DNA of 25,195 bases, taken from the IMG/VR virus record IMGVR_UViG_3300010354_006595, positions 1-25,195 of that record, one strand, 5' to 3'. This DNA comes from a virus. Position numbers and translations under genes: made by a program. The notes under the pieces were generated by a model. It had not been told where the DNA came from. It saw nothing but the letters and a program-made list of their open reading frames with translations, and did not search any database. The stretch's first letter is position 1. Every line of letters begins with the position of its first letter. Shown here piece by piece: positions 1-8,302 of this stretch.

Positions 1-1168
1 AGACAGAAGGAACGATACCAGATGTCTTAGGTTGCCAGTATGCGTTCAGAGCATAACCATTAGAGGTCTGGTTAGCAGCAAGAATGCCACCATTACCAGC
101 AACACCGTTGTAGTTACGAACACGAGTTCCTGCAGTACCATAACGATAACCGAAGGCAGCACCATACTGAGGAGCACGATAACCGACCTGTGCCAGAGCA
201 TTCAGACCACCTTGTTCGTTGAACACACCAGTGGTAGAACTATCACCACTTTGAGCAACATAGTTCAGACCAGCAACGAATCCACCCTTCTTACCAGGTT
301 GGACATACTGAGCACCAAAACCAGCACCAGTTGCCTTGTTATAAACACCAGGAGCACCAGCGTTAGCAAAGAAGTCCAGAATTTCCGAACGATAAACGGA
401 AGGAATCCAGGTCATCTCGGTGTTACGAACCAGAGGACCAGCGGTGAGAGTCACACCCTTTGCCAGAGCAGGGAAACTATAGTACAGACGGTCAAGTTGC
501 ACTTGGTTTGCAAGAGATTCTGCCTTGTCCAATTTGAACAGAGAAGAAGAGGAACCAAAGGGTTGACTGGAGAAGTTACCAGAACGCAGACGGGTCTTGA
601 GTAGATCCTTACCAGTGAAGGAAGTATCAAAACTCAGACGAGCATCATAGTTAAATGCTGCATTACCAACGTTGGTATTGTTAGCAAGACGAGCACCAGC
701 AACACTACCCAGAACAAAGTTTACTTCACCTTTGAGTTTGGTAGTAGTGGAGAACTGAGTTGCTTGAAGCGCACCTACTTTAGTTTCCAGAGAAGCAACA
801 CGACCACGAATCACAGTGAGTTCATCACTAAACTCATTAGCAAGACGCTGAAGTTCATCAGTAACTTCGGTCACACGGTCAAGACAAGCATTCAGAAGGG
901 CTGCTGCTTCATAACGGGTCATGGCACGACCACCACCAAAGGTGCCGTTGGGATAACCAGCAACGCAACCATAACGTTCTACAAGGTTGCTGAGTGCCTG
1001 ATATGCCCAGTCAGTGGGTTTCACATCGGACAGTTGATTAATACTTGTAACCTGCTCAGAGGAAGTATATTGGTTGACTGCTGCCATGTTAAGGTCTGCG
1101 GCATTCGCAGCAACAGGAGCAACCATTCCCAGAGCAACAGGTGCAAGCATCAGTTGTTTGAGTTTCAT
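1..1168 (-). CDS. Cyanobacterial SLH/OprB-type porin (3' end beyond window)
   Basis: The first 389 or so codons of an outer-membrane porin are visible; the gene runs off the left edge. The start at 1168 gives a classic signal peptide: Lys-rich MKLK, hydrophobic core, and an Ala-x-Ala site near residues 21-23 (ANA/AD). Residues about 43-98 form an S-layer homology domain (DVKPTDWAYQALSNL, GYPNGTF, MTRYEAAALLNACLD), then a probable coiled coil (99-135), then a Gly/aromatic-rich beta-strand region like the SomA/SomB and OprB porins of cyanobacteria, where the SLH domain binds cell-wall polymer. Its base composition is visibly richer in GC than the neighbouring genes and it favours GGT, CGT and CTG codons, as a highly expressed cyanobacterial gene would. 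This suggests acquisition from a host. It has its own promoter. No Shine-Dalgarno sequence is apparent. The family call is strong; what a phage-borne copy does is unknown. Confidence 0.9.
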   Translation of the reverse strand, partial: MKLKQLMLAPVALGMVAPVAANAADLNMAAVNQYTSSEQVTSINQLSDVKPTDWAYQALSNLVERYGCVAGYPNGTFGGGRAMTRYEAAALLNACLDRVTEVTDELQRLANEFSDELTVIRGRVASLETKVGALQATQFSTTTKLKGEVNFVLGSVAGARLANNTNVGNAAFNYDARLSFDTSFTGKDLLKTRLRSGNFSSQPFGSSSSLFKLDKAESLANQVQLDRLYYSFPALAKGVTLTAGPLVRNTEMTWIPSVYRSEILDFFANAGAPGVYNKATGAGFGAQYVQPGKKGGFVAGLNYVAQSGDSSTTGVFNEQGGLNALAQVGYRAPQYGAAFGYRYGTAGTRVRNYNGVAGNGGILAANQTSNGYALNAYWQPKTSGIVPSV

Positions 1169-1265
1169 AAAAGTTTTTGTTTTTGTGCTAAACGACAAAT
1201 GTAGTTTTAGATAAAACCTCAGTATTTAGAGGTACTTAATCAAATCTTAAAAGACTATTAAGTTA

Positions 1266-1313
1266 ACGGTATCATAACATAACCGTATCAGTTGTGTCAA
1301 TTAAGAGACGGTT
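1266..1313. repeat. Three ACGGT/ACCGT half-sites around the porin promoter
   Basis: ACGGT at 1266-1270, AACCGT at 1281-1286 and ACGGTT at 1308-1313. The first two form an inverted repeat flanking the -10 box; the third is inverted relative to the second and lies just upstream of the -35. Such spacing could be a repressor or activator site, but 5-6 nt half-sites can arise by chance in AT-rich DNA. Confidence 0.35.
1271..1300 (-). promoter_or_regulatory. Sigma70-like promoter of the porin gene
   Basis: Read on the minus strand, a perfect TTGACA (1300-1295) is followed after 18 nt by TATGAT (1276-1271). Transcription would start near 1264, leaving a leader of about 95 nt before the porin ATG at 1168. 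The -35 box lies just beyond the stop codon of the methyltransferase gene (1312), so the porin can be expressed independently of the glycan cluster. Confidence 0.75.
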
Positions 1314-2466
1314 AATAATTTTCTCCTAAGTCTATTTGCACACTTGGAAGCATGGTAATAATTTTCCCCGTGTACTCAGGTCTCAATGATTGAATAATAT
1401 AATCTTTGAAATTATGAGCTAATACAATTAGATTTTCTGGTTGTTCTTTATAAAGTCTATCTCTTGTCACTACCTCAAATCCAGTTCCAGGTACAAACAT
1501 GCCCTGCTTGTTCTTTGTGTCATCTACCACATAAGCATCGGGAAAGTTCTTAGTACTAATACCAAGAGCGTTTAGATAAACACATCCCTTTGCTGCTGCT
1601 CCAAAGAATGCTGTACGACCAGGAAGATTTTCTATCCAGTTTTTATCTTTTAAAATCTTAAGATGCATACGACTCGCAGCATCAAAGAAATTAAACTTCT
1701 TTTCTGCTTTTAGATATTCATCTGCAGCACCAGTTGGATTGGAATGTTTCTTATGAGCAATCCAAAGACGCAAAGTACCACCATGAATGGTTTGTTCTTC
1801 TGTATTGATAATTCTCAATCCATACTTATCAAACAATTTAACTAGTGGAGTTACTAACCAATAGTAATAATGTTCGTGATAAAACTGATCAAATTGTAAT
1901 GTTTCAAAAGTTCTTAATGTATATGGAAACTCAAGAATCCATACACCTGTATCCGCAAGATGCTTTTGAACGGCTGAAAGAAATTTTTCTACTCCTGGAG
2001 TGTGCTGAAATACATTTGTAGAAGTAATAATATCTGCTTTAGGAAGTTCTAACTCTTCATTAAAGTAATCATTAACATACTCAATACCTGCTTCCAAATT
2101 TTCTTCACGGAAAGAGGCAGATGCATCTACATTAATCAACCGCAATGGGTCGGTGGATTGAGACCGAAACGCTTTCAGTAGCGTACCATCATTACCACCA
2201 ACATCAATGATAGTGTTGTGCTTTAAATGCTTAATACTATGCCACATCTTTTGGCAATGATAAACATATGGTTTATTTACAGCAGAATGGTACAAATATT
2301 TCATGTACAACTCTTCTGAAGGAATTGCCAAATCCAATTGAATCTTAAGATTTTCATCAATAACAGAACTCATTGGATATTGAGTTGCATCTAACGATTC
2401 TTGTTTTGTTTCAAACAAGTTATTTACCAATGGTTGAGTTCCAAGGTCAAGTAAAGTTTTATTCAT
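1312..2466 (-). CDS. SAM-dependent C-methyltransferase-like protein
   Basis: 384 aa; last gene of the glycan cluster. A class I methyltransferase core is seen from IIDVGGNDGTLLKAF (residues 86-100, SAM-binding loop). The C-terminal third (GRTAFFGAAAKGCVYLNALG, then a VVDDTKNKQG segment) matches the C-terminal domain of sugar C-methyltransferases, whose members methylate keto-deoxysugars bound to nucleotides, consistent with the dTDP-keto-sugar genes upstream. Those enzymes normally begin with a small zinc-binding domain with paired cysteines; here the N-terminus starts at the LGTQPLVNNLF part and lacks those cysteines, so the domain is trimmed. It begins directly after the stop codon of the GT25 gene. 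Substrate is inferred, not shown. Confidence 0.8.
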   Translation of the reverse strand: MNKTLLDLGTQPLVNNLFETKQESLDATQYPMSSVIDENLKIQLDLAIPSEELYMKYLYHSAVNKPYVYHCQKMWHSIKHLKHNTIIDVGGNDGTLLKAFRSQSTDPLRLINVDASASFREENLEAGIEYVNDYFNEELELPKADIITSTNVFQHTPGVEKFLSAVQKHLADTGVWILEFPYTLRTFETLQFDQFYHEHYYYWLVTPLVKLFDKYGLRIINTEEQTIHGGTLRLWIAHKKHSNPTGAADEYLKAEKKFNFFDAASRMHLKILKDKNWIENLPGRTAFFGAAAKGCVYLNALGISTKNFPDAYVVDDTKNKQGMFVPGTGFEVVTRDRLYKEQPENLIVLAHNFKDYIIQSLRPEYTGKIITMLPSVQIDLGENY

Positions 2467-3270
2467 CTATTGTTGATTGAAACTATTTTCTGTAATTCTT
2501 CCCAGATATGGATCATAATTCATGTAATCTGTAATGTCAATCTTAGCTCCATTTTGAGACCAAAAATTAGTCAATGCTTCATAATTTCCTTTGTGGTAAG
2601 CATCAACATGATCTGGATGTATTGATGAACCAAGTTCTGTTCTATAAAGTAAAAGAGGAATTGAAAAGGTATTTCCCGAATTATAAATCAAATCATCAGC
2701 AACAGCACGGGGTTTGCAACCATTGTCAAGTTTATATTTGTCACCACGAACATGAAACTTAATCAGTTTTTCCGCATGATGTCTAGTAATCAAATAACAT
2801 GCTGTTGAAAAGTCATTCACAAATCTTTTGTGAAGTTTTACATGGATATCTCCTGTGCAAATAATTGCAATCTGAACCACATCCCAATCATATGGAATGT
2901 GTGCATAGAAATCATCCCAGGTAAAGTTCCAAAATCTAACCAAATCTAGATTACAATCATCCTCCATAAAGATAGCATAAGGACTATCAGAGGTTTCATA
3001 CCAGTGCTTGATTGCTTTTAGGTGAGACGTGGTACAACCTATCTCTCCAGATGACATATTCTCTGGATACTTTCCAGAAATAATATCACTCAAATCATCT
3101 ACTCGACCATCATATGCAGAAATACGTTCATAGTTTTTTATTTCCCAATATTCAAATTGAGATTTCATGTAATTCCATCTTTCTGGTTGACCATCTAGAT
3201 TCACACAGTAAATTGGGCCAATATTTTTAAGTTTATAAGCAGACTTATTTTTATCTAATAGTTCGTTCAT
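2467..3270 (-). CDS. Glycosyltransferase family 25 (LPS biosynthesis type)
   Basis: 267 aa. The opening IYCVNLDGQPERWNYM (about residues 20-35), the GEIGCTTSHL motif (75-84) and the acidic FMEDDCNL (101-108, metal/nucleotide-sugar binding EDD) are the three signatures of GT25, the family of LPS galactosyl/glucosyltransferases such as LgtB/LpsA. It would transfer a hexose from a nucleotide sugar onto a growing glycan in the cytoplasm. Its ATG overlaps the stop codon of the upstream dehydrogenase gene by 4 nt (ATGA), indicating translational coupling. Donor and acceptor cannot be told from sequence. Confidence 0.85.
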   Translation of the reverse strand: MNELLDKNKSAYKLKNIGPIYCVNLDGQPERWNYMKSQFEYWEIKNYERISAYDGRVDDLSDIISGKYPENMSSGEIGCTTSHLKAIKHWYETSDSPYAIFMEDDCNLDLVRFWNFTWDDFYAHIPYDWDVVQIAIICTGDIHVKLHKRFVNDFSTACYLITRHHAEKLIKFHVRGDKYKLDNGCKPRAVADDLIYNSGNTFSIPLLLYRTELGSSIHPDHVDAYHKGNYEALTNFWSQNGAKIDITDYMNYDPYLGRITENSFNQQ

Positions 3271-4379
3271 AAATCAATCCAAAATACTTCTTCACAAGGA
3301 ATACCAAAAATAATTCTATCATCACATTGAGACCTTACATAATCTTCAACAACATAAACTTTATATCCTTGATCTAGTAAATCTAAACATAAACGATATT
3401 GTTGACTTTCAGTAAGAATATCCGTACCCTCTTTATAAGAAATATAATGAAAACAGAATGGAAGATTTCTTTCATTCTTTTTGGTAAAGTATTCTGTCAG
3501 GAATCTTGCATGTTCATTATTAAAATCATCCGTTGTCATTCCAAGATTATATTCCAATCCAAGTTTCTTTGCATATGCAGCAAAAGAACGATTGTCTCTT
3601 GGTAAGCACGGGCCACCAAATCCATATCCATACTTCAAATACTTGTTTCCAACCCTAGTGTCAGCACCAATTGCCTCTAATACTGTTTTAATTTCAGTCT
3701 CTAAACCAGCAAGAGTCATTACTTCTCCAACCATATTTGCATAACTAATTTTTGTGGTTAGGAAACAATTCACTGCCAACTTCACAAGCTCAGCAGCAGT
3801 TGTACTCATCGTATAAACTTTAGGTTCAGTGATTTGTATCTTGCTATAGATTTCTTTAATGACCTCTAGGTGTTGACCCTCACCACCAATCAGAACCATA
3901 TCAGCATACTGAAGGTCTTTAATAATTGAACCCTGTGCAATAAACTCTGGATTGTAATACACATCAATACCATATGCATTCAGTTGTGTTTGGAACATCT
4001 CACAATCACCAGGATTAGTGGTGCAACCAACTATAAAACTTTTTCCATTTAGGGGAAATTCGCAAGACTGAATATCATCAATTACTTTCCATACTGCACT
4101 TATATCATAACTTCCATCAGGCAATGAGGGTGTTGCTACAAGCGTGTAAATAATGTCACATTGTTTGATGACTTCTACATTACTCAGAACTGCATTAAAG
4201 TTCTTAGCATCATCAAGCATCTCCGCAACTTGTGGTTCATTCGTGTTGATGATGCGATTATTCAGTCCAATCACATAATCATCTCTACAATCAGAAACAA
4301 TTACTTCATATCCTGCCTTTTCCAACAGAAGAGCAAAGCAGATGCCAAGTCTTCCTGCGCCGATAAGTCCAATCTTCAT
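3267..4379 (-). CDS. UDP-glucose/GDP-mannose dehydrogenase family protein
   Basis: 370 aa. Family members oxidise the C6 hydroxyl of a nucleotide sugar to a uronic acid, consuming two NAD+. Seen: Rossmann motif GLIGAGRLG (4-12), VATPSLPDGS (81-90), NPEF with Glu145, AAELVKLAVN with Lys200 and Asn204, and the active-site GFGGPCLPRD with Cys258. All catalytic residues are in place. At 370 aa the protein is shorter than usual (390-450), mainly in the C-terminal domain. The ATG at 4379 starts exactly at the Rossmann fold and overlaps the upstream stop by 4 nt; a longer upstream reading frame is discounted. UDP-glucose is the likeliest substrate, but GDP-mannose or a HexNAc is possible. Confidence 0.85.
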   Translation of the reverse strand: MKIGLIGAGRLGICFALLLEKAGYEVIVSDCRDDYVIGLNNRIINTNEPQVAEMLDDAKNFNAVLSNVEVIKQCDIIYTLVATPSLPDGSYDISAVWKVIDDIQSCEFPLNGKSFIVGCTTNPGDCEMFQTQLNAYGIDVYYNPEFIAQGSIIKDLQYADMVLIGGEGQHLEVIKEIYSKIQITEPKVYTMSTTAAELVKLAVNCFLTTKISYANMVGEVMTLAGLETEIKTVLEAIGADTRVGNKYLKYGYGFGGPCLPRDNRSFAAYAKKLGLEYNLGMTTDDFNNEHARFLTEYFTKKNERNLPFCFHYISYKEGTDILTESQQYRLCLDLLDQGYKVYVVEDYVRSQCDDRIIFGIPCEEVFWIDL

Positions 4380-5149
4380 TTTAACTTTGCTGTAATCAGT
4401 AAGTGCCAACCAAGGTTTTTCTCAAGAGCCCTAAACATTTCGGGAGGCATTGAATCAAACCATGGTTGTTTGACATATTCTCCTTTCTTGTAAGGTTCTA
4501 TTTGATAAGGAAAGATATGGTCTTGTTCTATGGAAAGAACTTCATATCCATCTAACAATTCTACCACATCTTGTTTAGTGTATGTATTTGCAATCGGACA
4601 ACCATACTGTGCTTCTGGTTGATCCAGTCCTGCCTCAATCATATAGTTCTTCCAAGAATCTTTTGCATAAAGCATAATCTTAAGAACACTGTTCTCATTC
4701 ATATACTTTTTTGCTTCAGAAACAATCTTTTCTGGATGTGGACTATGATGAATCACTCCAAAAGAGTAAATCAAATCATAAGTTTCTACAGGAACAAACG
4801 ACGAAAGTTCCTCTGCATTGCCGAGATAGAACTGTCCTGGTTGATTATAAAGACTGAATCTCTGTCTAGCAATTTCAAGACTTTCTTCAGACAGTTCTAC
4901 TCCGGTATAATCTGCACCATTAAATGGAAAGTTAATTCCAACCGTACCAAGACCACAACCAATCTCCAGAACTTTCTTACCTTCCCATTGAGGGAATCTA
5001 GTGAACATCAGAATATGATTTTCAACAAAGAACTTTTTCTTCGTGACTTCATTGAAATATTCTAATGTACCAACTTCTTTAGAGGAATGACGAATGTTAC
5101 AAGGACGGTCATTCCAGAACTTTTTTACTTCATCAATCGTTGCTGTCAT
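4376..5149 (-). CDS. Class I SAM-dependent methyltransferase
   Basis: 257 aa. A UbiE/type-11 methyltransferase fold: motif I VLEIGCGLGTVG (60-71), an acidic end of strand 2 (GVELSEESLEIA), and the YDLIYSFGVIHHSPHPEKI segment typical of motif II/post-II. It probably methylates a sugar hydroxyl or a small carrier. The ATG overlaps the NAD synthetase stop by 4 nt and the stop overlaps the next ATG likewise, so it sits in a coupled operon. No features specify the substrate. Confidence 0.8.
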   Translation of the reverse strand: MTATIDEVKKFWNDRPCNIRHSSKEVGTLEYFNEVTKKKFFVENHILMFTRFPQWEGKKVLEIGCGLGTVGINFPFNGADYTGVELSEESLEIARQRFSLYNQPGQFYLGNAEELSSFVPVETYDLIYSFGVIHHSPHPEKIVSEAKKYMNENSVLKIMLYAKDSWKNYMIEAGLDQPEAQYGCPIANTYTKQDVVELLDGYEVLSIEQDHIFPYQIEPYKKGEYVKQPWFDSMPPEMFRALEKNLGWHLLITAKLK

Positions 5150-5904
5150 AGTTTAAATGTAGGAATAGGATTCATCTTGTGTGCATTTTGTTTATTAAAC
5201 TTTTTGAGAATATCAACTGCAGGCCCAGTTCCATTCTCCATTGCCTCTTCAAGTTCAACATAGGAAGCACCGATTTGATTTTCATCAGTTCTTCCATCTT
5301 CCCAGAGACCATCTGTAGGTTGTGCATCAATAATACGTTGATCTACACCAAGATGCTTTCCAAGTTCCCATACTTCAGTTTTATAGAGGTCTGCGATAGG
5401 AGCAATGTCAACTCCACCGTCACCATATTTAGTATAGAATCCAACACCATAATCTTCAACTTTGTTTCCAGTGCCCACTACAATACCACCCACAGTTCCA
5501 GCAACTTGATACAAAGTTACCATACGAATACGTGATTTTGTATTTGCATTGGCAAGAGGATTACTTGTATATTCATTGCTATCAGTCCACCAATTCAGAC
5601 TATGGACAAACTTCTCATACACACCAGAAAGTTCGACACGAATTCTAGTAACATTGGAATATTTTACTTCCAATGCTTTAGTATAATCGTCGGAAAGTCG
5701 GTCATTATCAAGGCTTGAAAGCAAAGGCATTGAGAGTACATACGTCGGTAGTCCAGTCTCAGCACATAGAGTAGAAACTACGCCAGAATCAATACCACCA
5801 GACACACCAACAACAAGTGCTTTAATGTTGTTATCAGAAACATAATCCTGAATCCACGATACAATCCGCGTCTTCAGTTCTTCATAGTTAGAAACTCGAT
5901 TCAT
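5146..5904 (-). CDS. nadE: NH3-dependent NAD+ synthetase
   Basis: 252 aa, the usual length of the ammonia-dependent form. It would adenylate and amidate nicotinate adenine dinucleotide to NAD+. Seen: the pyrophosphatase loop GVSGGIDSG (33-41), VVGTGNKVED (142-151), and GFYTKYGDGGVDIAPIADLY (155-174), which is diagnostic of NadE rather than of other PP-loop amidotransferases. There is no glutaminase domain. The ATG at 5904 overlaps the GT11 stop by 4 nt; an upstream TTG is not needed. Its place amid at least six NAD(P)-binding sugar-nucleotide enzymes suggests it raises NAD+ supply for them during infection; that is inference. A divergent role in sugar amidation is less likely given the conserved NaAD-binding segment. 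Confidence 0.9.
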   Translation of the reverse strand: MNRVSNYEELKTRIVSWIQDYVSDNNIKALVVGVSGGIDSGVVSTLCAETGLPTYVLSMPLLSSLDNDRLSDDYTKALEVKYSNVTRIRVELSGVYEKFVHSLNWWTDSNEYTSNPLANANTKSRIRMVTLYQVAGTVGGIVVGTGNKVEDYGVGFYTKYGDGGVDIAPIADLYKTEVWELGKHLGVDQRIIDAQPTDGLWEDGRTDENQIGASYVELEEAMENGTGPAVDILKKFNKQNAHKMNPIPTFKL

Positions 5905-6749
5905 AATACAATCCAATCAGGACAATAAAGGTCTTTTGTATCTTTGTCCGCATACGCTGGCCCAAACCACATACGAGGAGCAATCACTTTTTTGTTGGGA
6001 TTAGCAATGAGCCATGCACCCCACCAACTCATGGAACTATTAGCAATAATAGCATGAGAACACAAAGACATCAAGCACAAATCTGCATAGGGTGTAAAAG
6101 AACCATCTGCATATTTTTGTTGGGGTTCAGAAATTAAAAATCTATCACCAGAGAAAAACTCTTGTTCCTTGACCCAATCTACAGAATCAGAAAACACAAT
6201 CACAGGTTGGTCGTCATCAAACTCTGCAAGTGCTTTTTCGTAATACTCAATTGGTTGTACAGGGTGTTGGTCTCCACATTGAGTATAAGACCACTTAAAT
6301 CCACGGGGGTCTGTAAGATTGGGGTCTCCACGACGAACATGAAGCATGATAGGTTCCCCTTCAACGGAATCTATCATCCCTTTACATGGCCCTAAATGTT
6401 CGTCATGAAAAGTAAAGTCTTTACGAATCTCATCGGAAATGTGTTGAAAGTATTTTTCCGATTGAAAAAATCCATAAAGACTTACGTTATCAGGACAGTT
6501 CTCAAACAGTTCTTCAGAAAAATGAAAGTGAGGTTCCTGAACATATTGAAATTCCTCAATCACATTCTCATTCCTTTCTGGTGAAAGTTTAAAGCATTCA
6601 TGAAGACTATAGTTTTCAATTCCTTTTCGTTCTGATGGAGGAATGCACCAGTCATATCCATGTTTAGCAGCAATACCACGGAGGGCTGCATACTCAAACA
6701 TTTGATTACCAAGTCTTCCCAGACTTCCCAAATGATTAAATGCTAACAT
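5901..6749 (-). CDS. GT11 alpha-1,2-fucosyltransferase-like protein (copy A)
   Basis: 282 aa, normal for the family. Seen: N-terminal GRLGNQMFEYAALRGIA (11-27), GFFQSEKYF (93-101), the GDP-fucose-binding HVRRGD (137-142) and the C-terminal SSMSWWGAWL. These are the family's ordered motifs. It would transfer L-fucose (or another sugar from a GDP donor) to a galactose-type acceptor. It closely resembles the protein at 8295-9098 along its whole length, so the two are paralogues. It overlaps the upstream glycosyltransferase by 14 nt and the downstream nadE by 4 nt. With the GDP-mannose 3,5-epimerase in the cluster, GDP-L-galactose is an alternative donor. Confidence 0.88.
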   Translation of the reverse strand: MLAFNHLGSLGRLGNQMFEYAALRGIAAKHGYDWCIPPSERKGIENYSLHECFKLSPERNENVIEEFQYVQEPHFHFSEELFENCPDNVSLYGFFQSEKYFQHISDEIRKDFTFHDEHLGPCKGMIDSVEGEPIMLHVRRGDPNLTDPRGFKWSYTQCGDQHPVQPIEYYEKALAEFDDDQPVIVFSDSVDWVKEQEFFSGDRFLISEPQQKYADGSFTPYADLCLMSLCSHAIIANSSMSWWGAWLIANPNKKVIAPRMWFGPAYADKDTKDLYCPDWIVL

Positions 6750-7551
6750 ATTTCTTAAGATAGTCTTGTTGTGAATAATATTGTTTAAGTTGTTCTTTGT
6801 TCATCAATTGAATCCTTTCCCACTCTTGCATATTAAATGTCATGTGAGGATTGCTAAACCAAGAGTTTTCTCCTCTTGAGTGTTCTAAATGATAAACATA
6901 ATCATTAATTCGTCCTACATTATAATCCAAAGTTGTGAATCTGTAAAACCTTTCTTTATCTTCTGGCGCATATGCTTTAAAATTTTCATTCTCCATGCCA
7001 CCATCAATATAAACTTGGCGATTAAAAAATTGAACCCAACCAAAATCAGATGTGTGAAGATTAGAATGTCTGTTCAGTATCTCATAGTTTCTAGTTTGTA
7101 AGAAATCAGAAACAATCTCATCTGTTGCTCTGACTTGATATTGATACATCCCCTGACCATATGGATAGATTACATCATGAGTATGATGAAGGATGGATTG
7201 ATATGCTTCATGATATGAGTCTAGTGGCAGCAAAACATCGCAGTCATAATTCACAACGATTTCTGTCTTTGCCTCTACAATCATTTCATTCAGAACTTTC
7301 TGACGATGAAAGAGTGATTCATTACTCTTTTCAAAAATGTGAAAGATGCGAGTATTAACATCATAAAACTCTTTTAGCACAGGAACAACATCTCTAATAA
7401 AAATAGATTCAGAATCTACTTCTTTGATAATGATTTTTGTATCAAAGTTGTCTATTAAAAATGCAGTGGTTGTAATAACATTACGCAACCTATCTTGAGA
7501 TTCAATACGAATCGGAATGATAAATGTTGCTTCTGATAAATCAATTTTCAT
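6736..7551 (-). CDS. GT2-like glycosyltransferase with galactosyltransferase-type C-terminus
   Basis: 271 aa. The N-terminus (TFIIPIRIESQDRLRNV) is a GT-A fold start, with VVNYDCDVLLPL (99-110) supplying the DxD metal site. The segment GWVQFFNRQVYIDGGMENEN (171-190) followed by APEDKERFYRF resembles the C-terminal acceptor-recognition region of beta-1,4-galactosyltransferases and chondroitin-polymerase-type enzymes. Function: addition of a hexose or HexNAc to the glycan. Its start at 7551 is supported by AGAGG 7 nt upstream. It overlaps the preceding gene by 11 nt. Confidence 0.8.
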   Translation of the reverse strand: MKIDLSEATFIIPIRIESQDRLRNVITTTAFLIDNFDTKIIIKEVDSESIFIRDVVPVLKEFYDVNTRIFHIFEKSNESLFHRQKVLNEMIVEAKTEIVVNYDCDVLLPLDSYHEAYQSILHHTHDVIYPYGQGMYQYQVRATDEIVSDFLQTRNYEILNRHSNLHTSDFGWVQFFNRQVYIDGGMENENFKAYAPEDKERFYRFTTLDYNVGRINDYVYHLEHSRGENSWFSNPHMTFNMQEWERIQLMNKEQLKQYYSQQDYLKKYVSI

Positions 7552-8302
7552 CTGGATACCTCTTCTGATTAATAAAGAAGTCTTTATGCTTTACTACCAA
7601 GTAATTTATTTCTTTACTATCAACCATCCAAGACCCTTCTGGATGCTCAATCATAGCATCATATTGCATTGTGCTACTCGTTCGATCTTCATGTTCTCGA
7701 TTAGCAATCAAAATGTCTGGGATAATATGAGGCATTCCATACTCAAATCTCATACGATGATAGAATTCAGTATCAACTAAGAGTTTAAGATTAGTGTCCA
7801 AATATATTTTTGCATCATTTAAAATAGCAACACAAGATGGACTACCAAGCAAATTACGTCCTTCTAACATCATATCACACCACCGTGGCACACAATCACG
7901 ATGAGTTTCAACACCATCTGTGGTATGAGTGAATCCATGAAATAACCACTTACAATTTGTCTCATCAAATCCTTGCTTGATTTTTTCAAGGGATTTGTTA
8001 TGAACAAATAAGTCATCTTGCATAATCAACTTCAGAATTCTACCCTCAGCATTTTCCATCACACAATTGATATTAGATGCTTGGAATCCACGGTCATTTG
8101 GATTCTTCATGTAGGTAATATCAAATTCTTTGCTACTCTCTTCACAAAAATCTTGAATGACGTTATCTACACTGTGATCAGATACAACAATCTCAAAGTC
8201 TTGGAATGTTTGTTTCCGCAATCCATCAAAAATATCAGTGAGATATTTTACACCTTGTCCTTTGAATTCATAAGTGGGAATACAAACTGAAATTTCAGGC
8301 AT
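7541..8302 (-). CDS. GT2 family glycosyltransferase
   Basis: 253 aa. PEISVCIPTYEFKGQG at the N-terminus, FEIVVSDHS (36-44) and LIMQDDLF (92-99, the QDD/DxD equivalent) define the GT-A family 2 fold. The start at 8302 is chosen because GGAGAG lies about 5 nt upstream and the protein then begins on the first beta strand; an upstream extension in this frame would overlap the GT11 gene by over 100 nt and has no conserved sequence. It sits between the two paralogous GT11 genes together with the gene at 6736. Donor sugar unknown. Confidence 0.85.
   Translation of the reverse strand: MPEISVCIPTYEFKGQGVKYLTDIFDGLRKQTFQDFEIVVSDHSVDNVIQDFCEESSKEFDITYMKNPNDRGFQASNINCVMENAEGRILKLIMQDDLFVHNKSLEKIKQGFDETNCKWLFHGFTHTTDGVETHRDCVPRWCDMMLEGRNLLGSPSCVAILNDAKIYLDTNLKLLVDTEFYHRMRFEYGMPHIIPDILIANREHEDRTSSTMQYDAMIEHPEGSWMVDSKEINYLVVKHKDFFINQKRYPDEN

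Noticed and set aside
32-1204. Two plus-strand reading frames opposite the porin
   Set aside because: They are low-complexity Thr/Ser/Asn-rich translations of the complement of a well-supported porin gene, with no family similarity.
1204-1232. Small palindromes in the porin leader (GTTTTA-GA-TAAAAC and CCTC...GAGG)
   Set aside because: The first has a loop too short to fold and the second only four base pairs; no riboswitch or terminator can be supported.
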